Below, piece after piece: positions 57,845-64,000 of a stretch of 64,000 bases of DNA. Source of the stretch: Polyangiaceae bacterium (lineage in GTDB: Bacteria; Myxococcota_A; Polyangia; Polyangiales; Polyangiaceae). Both the position numbers and the translations under genes were made by a program. Every line of letters begins with the position of its first letter. Position 1 is the stretch's first letter. Location of the stretch: assembly GCA_023150915.1 (NCBI GenBank), contig JAKLKA010000014.1, positions 1 to 64,000 on the forward strand, read 5' to 3'. The notes beneath the pieces were generated by a model. The model had not been told where the DNA came from and did not search any database. It saw nothing but the letters and a program-made list of their open reading frames with translations.

Positions 57845-59863
57845 TCACGCCGCCAGCGTGGGCCGGGCTTGGAAGGGGAACCGTAGCGTGACGGTGGTGC
57901 CGCGACCGACTTCGGACTCGAGCTCGAGCTTGCCGCCATGGTTCTTGGCCGCCGACTGGGCGATGCTGAGGCCCCGACCCGTGCCGCTTCCGACCTCACG
58001 CGTGGTGAAGAAGGGGTCGAATACCCGCTCGCGCAGCGGCTCGGGGATGCCCACGCCGGTGTCTGCCACCGAGATCACGACCTCTTCGCCCTGAACGGAC
58101 GTCGCGACGGTGATTGTTCCTCGCGGGCCGCTCGCGTCTTTGATGGCCTGCGCCGCGTTCGTGACCAGGTGATACAGCGCCTGGCCGATCTGCCCGGCGT
58201 TGCAGGTGACGAGCGGCAGCTCGCCCAAGTGGGTGACGATGCCGGCCACGTCGCCGTGCTCGCTCCGAGTCACGCTCAGCACGTTCTGTACCGTGCGGTT
58301 GAGGTCGGTGGGCGCCGCAGAGCTCCGGTCGACGTCCGAGAACTCTTTCATTGAGCGCACCATGTCGGCGATGCGCCCCAGGCCTTCCACGGCGTTTTGC
58401 GCGGCGTGGGGCATGCGTTCCAGCAAGAAGTCGAGATCCGCTTCTTCTTCGGCCTCTGCCACGGCCGACGCCAGCTCGGGCGTGGCAACCCCCTGGGCAG
58501 CGGCCCGACCCAGCGCGCGATACTGCGCCAGCAGGGGCGCCAGATCGTCGCAGCTTTGCTGCAAGAACCGCGCGCTGTCGGTGGCATACTGTGCCGGCGT
58601 GTTGATCTCGTGGGCCAGGCCCGCGGCCAGCCGGCCCACGGCCTCCAGGCGTTGGGCCAGCCGCAGCTCGGCCTCGGTCCGCTCGCGCTCTTCACGCTCG
58701 TGCATCAGGGCCTGGTTGGCTTTGGCCAGCGCTGCCGAGTGCTGCTTCAGCGCTTCGGCCCGGCCCTTTGCCCGCCGTTCGAAAACGATGGCCACGGCCG
58801 CCGATGCCGCCAAGAGCAGGAGCACCAACACGCGCGCCGTCCGTAGCGGCGCCACTGGGGCGTAAGCTTCCGCGTGGTCCATCTCGGTGATGACCCCGAT
58901 CCCCAGCTCGGGAACCGCGCTCCACGTGCCGACCACCTCGACCCCCCGGTAGTCGCGGTAGCCCACCGCATCTGCTCCCGCGCGCCCCGCGGCGACCCGG
59001 CCCGCGGCCAGGGTGAGTGGTCGAACGGTCGAGGGCACGGGCCGATGCCCGCGAGTCAGATCCCCTCCGGGGTCGCGGGCGACCACCGCCAGCACCGACG
59101 ACCCTGGGCCATCGAGCAGCCCCAGCTCGCGGAGCTGGGGCTCGAACCGGCTGGCGGTGAGCAGGGTGCCGCCGGCGTTCACGGCGTAGGTTTCGCCCGT
59201 GGTGCCCACCCGCGCCAGCTCGAATACCCGGCTGAACTCGACCTCGGGCGAGATGCGGAAGGCCAGCGCGGCGATCACGTGGCTGGCGCGATCGCGCACG
59301 GGCGCCATGGCGAACATCGTCGTCTGCCCCTCGCCGCGACCCCGCTCCAGCTCTGGCACCACGATCTCGGCCCGAACCGGGGGAGTCACCACGGCCTCGC
59401 CCTGGAGCGTCCGGCCCAGGAACGGCTCGAGATCCGCCGAAACGCGCGCACCGAGCGCCGAGTCGAACCGGGACGCGAAGGTCCTTCCCCGGCGATCGAG
59501 CACCACGAACCCGGCCAGCTGCTGGTCCCGCACCACGGGGGACAGCGTGGCTCGGATCTGCTGGAGCGCTGGCGTGTCGGGCTGGCCCGGCGAGTGGGCG
59601 AGTTGCTCCTCTAGCAGGCCGACCAGCTTCGGATCGGCGGCCCAGGCAGTGGCCACCGCCAGCTGCTGGCGGTGCCAGCGGTGCAGCAGGCGCACCGCGG
59701 TCTCGTGGCTCGCGCGCAGCGAGCCCTCGATCTTGGTGGCCGTCGCCTGCTGGACGCGGTGGGCGGTCACGCTGGCCACCGCCACCACGGCCGCTGCCGT
59801 CGTCACCGCGACCCAGGGCATGCGTAGCCGCGACCCCCGCCGCCCGCTCGAATCCTGCGACAT
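57845..59863 (-). CDS. Membrane histidine kinase with Cache-like sensor
   Basis: 672 residues from ATG 59863. TM1 ~17-37, periplasmic Cache-type region ~40-300 (GFVVLDRRGRTFASRFDSAL, FAMAPVRDRASHVIAALAFR, GETYAVNAGGTLLTASRFEP), TM2 ~310-328 (VLVLLLLAASAAVAIVF), coiled coil, then HisKA with GLAHEINTPAQY and ATPase with LYHLVTNAAQAIKD, DTGVGIPEPL and GTGRGLSIAQ. The open frame continues 494 codons upstream antisense to FIST and another kinase; that part is not coding. Divergent from the FIST gene with paired sigma-28-type promoters. Confidence 0.87.
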   Translation of the reverse strand: MSQDSSGRRGSRLRMPWVAVTTAAAVVAVASVTAHRVQQATATKIEGSLRASHETAVRLLHRWHRQQLAVATAWAADPKLVGLLEEQLAHSPGQPDTPALQQIRATLSPVVRDQQLAGFVVLDRRGRTFASRFDSALGARVSADLEPFLGRTLQGEAVVTPPVRAEIVVPELERGRGEGQTTMFAMAPVRDRASHVIAALAFRISPEVEFSRVFELARVGTTGETYAVNAGGTLLTASRFEPQLRELGLLDGPGSSVLAVVARDPGGDLTRGHRPVPSTVRPLTLAAGRVAAGRAGADAVGYRDYRGVEVVGTWSAVPELGIGVITEMDHAEAYAPVAPLRTARVLVLLLLAASAAVAIVFERRAKGRAEALKQHSAALAKANQALMHEREERERTEAELRLAQRLEAVGRLAAGLAHEINTPAQYATDSARFLQQSCDDLAPLLAQYRALGRAAAQGVATPELASAVAEAEEEADLDFLLERMPHAAQNAVEGLGRIADMVRSMKEFSDVDRSSAAPTDLNRTVQNVLSVTRSEHGDVAGIVTHLGELPLVTCNAGQIGQALYHLVTNAAQAIKDASGPRGTITVATSVQGEEVVISVADTGVGIPEPLRERVFDPFFTTREVGSGTGRGLSIAQSAAKNHGGKLELESEVGRGTTVTLRFPFQARPTLAA

Positions 59864-59876
59864 TGGCTCGTGGGCC

Positions 59877-59903
59877 AGAACGGGCGCGCGCGCCGATGCT
59901 TGA
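59877..59903 (-). promoter_or_regulatory. Sigma-28-type promoter of the Cache kinase
   Basis: Minus strand TCAAGCAT, 11 nt, CCCGTTCT. The predicted start is ~7 nt before the ATG at 59863. Confidence 0.55.
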
Positions 59904-59910
59904 AGCCGGC

Positions 59911-59937
59911 TCAAGCGCCTAGCCACTGGGTCGTTCA
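59911..59937 (+). promoter_or_regulatory. Sigma-28-type promoter of the FIST-kinase pair
   Basis: TCAAGCGC, 11 nt, GTCGTTCA. The predicted start is at or next to the ATG 59945, with no Shine-Dalgarno: leaderless. Its -35 box faces that of the divergent site, 7 nt apart. Confidence 0.65.
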
Positions 59938-59944
59938 CGGGACC

Positions 59945-61057
59945 ATGACCCTCGTCGTATCTCGCGCGTACACGTCGGAGCCGGACCCGGCGCGCGCCGT
60001 CTCGGATCTGGCACGTTCGCTGGGTGCGCCCAGCTCCGGTGTGCTCTTCTTCGCCTCGCCCAGCTACGACTCGACCGCTTTGGCTGCCGCGCTCGAGCGA
60101 ACGTTCACCTGTCCGGTGGTCGGTTGTACTTCGTCGGGGCAGCTCGGTCCGACCGGGTTCCAGCGCGGGGGAATCACCGCCGTCGGTCTCTCGTATCCGG
60201 AGCTCACGCTCACGCCGCACCTGGTCACCCCACTGTCGGCGTCGGCCGAGCGGGCCAGCGAGATCGCGCGCGCGGTGCAAGAGCGCCGGGTCGGCTCCAC
60301 GCGCCGCCCGTTCGGTCTGCTCTTGGTCGACGGGCTCTCGCTGGGTGAAGAGCGGCTGGCCGCAGCGCTCTACCAGGCGCTGGGCGACATGCCGATCATC
60401 GGCGGCTCGGCGGGGGACGACCTGGCGTTCCAGCGCACCGCCGTCTACCACCAGGGGCAATTCCTGTCCGACGCGGCGGTGTTCACCCTGTTCGAGACCT
60501 CGCTGCCCTTTGCCACTTTCAAGCTGCAGCACTTTGCCACCAGTGATCGAAAGGTGGTGGTCACCGCCGCCAACCCGCACGAGCGGCTCGTGCTCGAGCT
60601 CAACGGCGAGCCGGCCGCCGACGTGTATGCAGAAGTACTGGGCCTGAAACGCAGCGAGCTCGGCCCCGGCGTGTTCTCGCGCCATCCGCTGGTGTTGCAG
60701 CTGGCGGGGGACGATTACGTGCGCTCGATCCAGAAGATGCACCCCGACGGGTCGTTCAGCCTGTTTTGCGCCATCGACGAAGGGGTGGTGCTGTCGGTGG
60801 GCGACTGCTTGGACGCGCTCGACGTGCTGCGCGGGGCGTTCGATCGCGTGTCGGGTGTGGTCGCCGACCCGGCTCTGGTGCTGGGGTGCGACTGCATCTT
60901 GCGCCGGCTCGAGTTCGAAGAGAAGGGAATGGACCGACGGGTCGGCGAGTTCCTGGCCGAGCGCTCGGTCCTCGGGTTCTCGACCTATGGCGAGCAATAC
61001 AACGGCCTGCACGTGAACCAGACCTTCACCGGCGTGGCGATTGGAGGGGGGGGCTGA
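59945..61057 (+). CDS. FIST-domain sensory protein
   Basis: 370 residues. FIST N domain with VLFFASPSYDSTALAAALER, FTCPVVGCTSSGQLGPTGFQ and MPIIGGSAGDDLAFQRTAVY. FIST C domain with NGEPAADVYAEVLGL, FSLFCAIDEGVVLSVGDCLD and C-terminal GFSTYGEQYNGLHVNQTFTG. FIST domains are small-ligand sensors coupled to signalling proteins. The next gene, a kinase without its own sensor, starts immediately after its stop, so the two likely act as sensor and transmitter. Confidence 0.88.
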   Translation: MTLVVSRAYTSEPDPARAVSDLARSLGAPSSGVLFFASPSYDSTALAAALERTFTCPVVGCTSSGQLGPTGFQRGGITAVGLSYPELTLTPHLVTPLSASAERASEIARAVQERRVGSTRRPFGLLLVDGLSLGEERLAAALYQALGDMPIIGGSAGDDLAFQRTAVYHQGQFLSDAAVFTLFETSLPFATFKLQHFATSDRKVVVTAANPHERLVLELNGEPAADVYAEVLGLKRSELGPGVFSRHPLVLQLAGDDYVRSIQKMHPDGSFSLFCAIDEGVVLSVGDCLDALDVLRGAFDRVSGVVADPALVLGCDCILRRLEFEEKGMDRRVGEFLAERSVLGFSTYGEQYNGLHVNQTFTGVAIGGGG

Positions 61058-62116
61058 ATGGCGGACGCTGCGGAAGTGCTCGAGCGCAAGCTGGCGGCCC
61101 GGGACAAGACGATTGCCGCGTTGATGAAGCGCGTCGAGGGCGCCAGCGCCAACAACAACAATGCGTTTTCGACGTTCGAACAGAACATTCGGCTCGAGCA
61201 GGTGGTCGCTCGCAAGACGGAAGAGCTGAAGGCGGCTCAAGACCGACTGTTGCGCGAGATCGAAGTTCAGCGCGCGCTCGAGGTCGAGCTGCGCCACGCA
61301 CAGAAGCTCGAGGCCGTGGGCCGCCTGGCGGCCGGCGTGGCCCACGAGATCAACACGCCGGTCCAGTATGTGAGCGACAGCCTCAGCTTCGTGCGCGAGG
61401 CCCTGGCCGACCTCTCGCGCTACATCCAGTGCTCACGCGAGCTCAGCGCGGCCGTCATTGCCGCCGAGCCGGCTCACGCCTCGGCACAGGGCTGCCAGGA
61501 GCTGGCCGAAGAGGTCGACCTCGACTACCTGCTCGAGAACCTTGCGCCTGCCGTCGACCGCGCGCTGGACGGTCTGGGGCGAGTCGCCAGCATCGTCCGC
61601 GCGCTCAAGCGGTTCGCGCACCCTGGCTCCGCGCAAATGGCACCGGCTGACCTGAACGAGGCTGTCGCCAGCACGTTGACCATCGCGGCGAACGAATACA
61701 AGTACGTGGCCGAGCTGGTCACCGACTACGGCGAGCTGCCGCTCGTGACTTGCCACCTGGGCGACCTCAACCAGGCGGTGCTCAACCTGGTCGTCAACGC
61801 GGCCCATGCCATCGCCGACGTGGTGGCCGACAGCGGCGCCCGAGGCACCATCACCGTACGCACTCTCCACGACGGCGACCACGTTCAGATCGAGATCGGC
61901 GACACCGGCGGAGGGATCCCGGACGAGATCCGCGAGCGGATCTTCGAGCCGTTCTTCACCACCAAGGACGTGGGCCGTGGAACAGGTCAGGGGCTGGCCA
62001 TCGCTCGAAGCGTGGTTCACGACGACCACGGCGGAGAGCTCTCGTTCGTCAGCGAACGCGGACGCGGTACGACGTTCCGCATCCGCCTGCCGGTCATGCC
62101 GCAGCGCTCGAGCTGA
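61058..62116 (+). CDS. Soluble histidine kinase paired with FIST protein
   Basis: 352 residues. N-terminal ~85 residues are a charged coiled coil with an Asn run (SANNNNAF). HisKA with [20 protein letters not shown] (~95-114). ATPase: [46 protein letters not shown] and [10 protein letters not shown]. Closely related in the His box to the divergent Cache kinase. Its stop overlaps the end of the convergent REC-HDOD gene by 23 nt. Confidence 0.88.
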   Translation: MADAAEVLERKLAARDKTIAALMKRVEGASANNNNAFSTFEQNIRLEQVVARKTEELKAAQDRLLREIEVQRALEVELRHAQKLEAVGRLAAGVAHEINTPVQYVSDSLSFVREALADLSRYIQCSRELSAAVIAAEPAHASAQGCQELAEEVDLDYLLENLAPAVDRALDGLGRVASIVRALKRFAHPGSAQMAPADLNEAVASTLTIAANEYKYVAELVTDYGELPLVTCHLGDLNQAVLNLVVNAAHAIADVVADSGARGTITVRTLHDGDHVQIEIGDTGGGIPDEIRERIFEPFFTTKDVGRGTGQGLAIARSVVHDDHGGELSFVSERGRGTTFRIRLPVMPQRSS

Positions 62117-63296
62117 CCACGGCGCGGGCCGCCTCTCGCCACTGCGAGAGGCGCGGAGCCAGACCCGTTCGCTCGAGCAGCTCGGGGTCGGGGCGCGCCG
62201 CCTCGATGGCGTCGTCGAGCGACGGTGCTGCGTGAATGGCGCGGGCGAATGCGGCCGCCGCGTGGACCACGGTCAGGACTTCGCTCGGGTGCGCGGCAAG
62301 CAGCGGGGTGTGGTGATAGGCCGCCGACTCGAGCACCGAGAACGGAAGACCCCAGGCTCCCAGAAGGTAGGCGCCCACTTCGGCGTGCGAGGCCCCCACC
62401 AGCTCGAGCTCGACTTCGTGCGAGGGCCGTGACTCGAGCTCGGACCGCCGCGCCACCTCGTGGGAAGCGTCGGGCAGCGCCAGCGCGAGGACCAGCTCGC
62501 CGATGTCGTGAACCATGGCGGCAGTGAAGGCCAGCGCCTGGTCGGGGCCCGTGGCGAACGCTCGGGCCAGGCGCGCGGTCATCAGCGAATGACGCTGCAG
62601 CTTCGACAGCGAGCAGGCGGCCACCTGGTCACCCTCGACCGTGGAGAAGACGTGGGCCGACAGCACGAGCGTGCGAACCGTCTCGAAGCCCAGGTAGGCG
62701 ATGGCGTCGCGCACCGAGTGGGTGGCGACGGGCAGGCTGAAGTACCCCGAATTGACCAGCTTCAAGAGCTGGGCCGACGTCGCAGGATCAGTCTCGACCA
62801 CGCTCGCGACTTCCGACACGTCGGCCTCGTCACTGCCCACCAAGCGCGTGAGCTCCCAGTACACGGCCGGAGCAGACGGCAGGCGATCGATCGAGCCAAT
62901 CACCCCGCGGACCCCCTCGGACTGAAGGTAGCGATTGAGCTGACAAGTCCGGTCGATGACGGTCCGCAGCAGGTCGGGCTCGCAGGGCTTGCTCAGGAAC
63001 TGCTGGGCCACCGGAAGCGCGCGCAGCATCGCGGCTTGCTCGGCATAGCCCGAAAGCACGATCCGCGCGGTCGACGGAAAGTTCTGGCGCACCACCCCCA
63101 AGAGGGCGGCACCGTCCATCCCCGGCATTCGCATGTCGGACACGACCACGTCGAAGGCGCCCCGCTCGAGCTCGCCCAGCGCCGCCTTGCCGCCGAGTGC
63201 GAAGACCATGTCCCACTTCTTGCGCTCGCGCCGCAAGATGTTCTTCAAGCCATCGAGCACGTGCTGCTCGTCGTCGACAAAGAGGATGCGCTTCAT
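62094..63296 (-). CDS. Response regulator with HDOD output domain, second copy
   Basis: 400 residues. Receiver at ~3-118: LFVDDEQHVLDGL, VVSDMRMPGMDG (Asp), FLSKPCEPDL (Lys). HDOD at ~135-365: VNSGYFSLPVATHSVRDAIA, AAMVHDIGELVLALALPDAS (HD kept), GAYLLGAWGLPFSVLESAAY. Same architecture as the REC-HDOD gene at 4095-5342, but with an intact HD dipeptide. Adjacent to two kinases of the HEINTP type, which are plausible phosphodonors. Confidence 0.87.
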   Translation of the reverse strand: MKRILFVDDEQHVLDGLKNILRRERKKWDMVFALGGKAALGELERGAFDVVVSDMRMPGMDGAALLGVVRQNFPSTARIVLSGYAEQAAMLRALPVAQQFLSKPCEPDLLRTVIDRTCQLNRYLQSEGVRGVIGSIDRLPSAPAVYWELTRLVGSDEADVSEVASVVETDPATSAQLLKLVNSGYFSLPVATHSVRDAIAYLGFETVRTLVLSAHVFSTVEGDQVAACSLSKLQRHSLMTARLARAFATGPDQALAFTAAMVHDIGELVLALALPDASHEVARRSELESRPSHEVELELVGASHAEVGAYLLGAWGLPFSVLESAAYHHTPLLAAHPSEVLTVVHAAAAFARAIHAAPSLDDAIEAARPDPELLERTGLAPRLSQWREAARAVVSSSAAA

Positions 63297-63317
63297 GGGT
63301 GACCCCCGCCGTGTCGC

Positions 63318-63344
63318 TGAGCGGCATTCCGCTGCGGAGCTTGA
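63318..63344 (-). promoter_or_regulatory. Sigma-28-type promoter of REC-HDOD copy 2
   Basis: Minus strand TCAAGCTC, 11 nt, GCCGCTCA, one mismatch in the -10 box. The predicted start is near 63311, 15 nt before the ATG. Confidence 0.58.
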
Positions 63345-63371
63345 GCCCGGGCTGTCGCTGACACGCCCTGG

Positions 63372-64000
63372 TCAGGCCGCACGGCCGACCCGCGACGCGG
63401 AGCGCACCGTGTGGGCTACGCCTGACTCGAACGAGAACCGGGGGCGCCAGCCCCGAGCCTCCAGCGCGCTGGGATCGAGCACGCTGCGCTCCAGGTCGCC
63501 GGCGCGGGGCGGGGCCAGAGCGATCGCGGGCGCGACCCCCAGGGCGCGGGCCAGCGCCTCGGCCACCGCCCGAGTGCTGAGGCCGCGCCCGCTTCCGACG
63601 TTGAACGTGCCTTCGATTTCACCGTCCACCGCCAAGAGCATTGCGCTGACCACGTCTGCGACGAAGACATAGTCCCGGATGCAGCCGGCATCGCCGGCGC
63701 GGCGCCGGCCGAAGATCTGGATCGGCAGCCCGGCCGCGAGGCGCGCGAGGAAGATGGCGATCACGCCGGCCTCGCCCGCCGGATCCTGGCGGGGCCCGAA
63801 GACGTTGCCGAAGCGCAGCACCGTCGCGGGCAAGTCGAAGCAGCGCTGGTACACGTTCAGATAGTGCTCGAGCGCGGCCTTGGCCGCGGCGTAGGGGCTC
63901 TTGGGCGCCAGCGGCCAGCCCTCGCGGGCGCGGGCGCCGCGTGGGACCTCGCCGTAGATGGCGCCTCCGGTGGAAGCGAACACCACCCGCCGGACGCCGG
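63372..64000 (-). CDS. NAD-dependent sugar epimerase/dehydratase, N-terminus outside window
   Basis: Over 200 C-terminal residues of a short-chain extended reductase of GalE type. FASTGGAIYGE gives the catalytic Ser/Thr region. SPYAAAKAALEHYLNVYQRC contains the YxxxK pair. VLRFGNVFGPRQDPAGEAGV, IRDYVFVADVVSAMLL and TFNVGSGRGLSTRAVAEALA follow. It acts on a nucleotide sugar, probably UDP-glucose or UDP-N-acetylglucosamine 4-epimerisation. The Rossmann GxxGxxG start lies beyond the right edge. It could feed envelope or flagellin sugars. Confidence 0.85.
   Translation of the reverse strand, partial: GVRRVVFASTGGAIYGEVPRGARAREGWPLAPKSPYAAAKAALEHYLNVYQRCFDLPATVLRFGNVFGPRQDPAGEAGVIAIFLARLAAGLPIQIFGRRRAGDAGCIRDYVFVADVVSAMLLAVDGEIEGTFNVGSGRGLSTRAVAEALARALGVAPAIALAPPRAGDLERSVLDPSALEARGWRPRFSFESGVAHTVRSASRVGRAA

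Noticed and set aside
59864-61345. 494-codon upstream extension of the Cache kinase frame
   Set aside because: Antisense to FIST and the soluble kinase; the recognisable protein starts at ATG 59863.
1-64000. tRNA, rRNA, insertion sequences, prophage or integrase genes
   Set aside because: Looked for and none seen; no transposase or integrase motif in any plausible frame.

Overview
The window reads as one high-GC chromosomal segment from a flagellated deltaproteobacterium-like organism. Myxococcota (Polyangia-like) is my best inference. It rests on the GC-rich codon use, the Gly/Ala/Ser-rich lipoprotein linkers, a Ser/Thr kinase-PilZ fusion and the density of one- and two-component signalling genes; no 16S or other marker is present. 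Nearly all of it is a complete flagellar locus plus its signalling periphery. No gene-free stretch exceeds 300 bases; the longest (28751-29010, 27460-27652, 5343-5533) carry promoters and one repeat.

Layout. 1-5342 (minus): end of lgt, a hybrid histidine kinase, flgF and a REC-HDOD regulator. 5534-12491 (plus): a FlgJ-type glucosaminidase, then neuB-like, CMP-sugar synthetase, a KdsC/GmhA fusion, flbD, motA, motB and an HDOD-GGDEF protein. 12515-27459 (minus): methyltransferase-TPR, fliS, fliD, two short flagellins, a Maf glycosyltransferase, csrA, flgL, flgK, flgN, flgM, flgJ (rod domain only), flgI, flgH, flgA, flgG, and a small lipoprotein with an outer-membrane-barrel candidate. 27653-28750 (minus): a sigma-54 activator. 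29011-49019 (plus): flgB, flgC, fliE-fliK, flgD, flgE, fliL-fliR, flhB, flhA, flhF, fliA, a histidine kinase, fliW and an 86-residue mini rod-like protein. 49030-63296: signalling genes (hydrolase, three HDOD proteins, REC-GGDEF, REC-EAL, kinase-PilZ, FIST protein, two kinases). 63372-64000: a partial sugar epimerase.

Regulation can be read from the sequence. Ten sites share TCAAG-N14-(G/C/T)(C/T)CGTTCA with identical spacing and lie just upstream of gene starts (flagellin, flgM, four histidine kinase or FIST operons, HDOD/GGDEF genes, the mini rod protein). I read them as sigma-28 (FliA) promoters. Twelve sites match the sigma-54 -24/-12 element TGGCACG-N4-TTGC with GG-N10-GC, upstream of neuB, csrA, flgG, flgB, flhA, fliW, the activator itself and others. 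Many predicted transcription starts fall 0-5 nt before the start codon, suggesting leaderless mRNAs. The logic would be: sigma-54 activator makes basal body, hook and CsrA/FliW; FliA released from FlgM then makes flagellin and a bank of HDOD, GGDEF, EAL and kinase signalling proteins.

The most unusual content is the sigma-54-driven nonulosonic-acid (flagellin sugar) module with a phosphatase-isomerase fusion, the sigma-28-controlled signalling periphery, the mini rod-like protein, and a hairpin in the flagellin leader that fits CsrA/FliW control.
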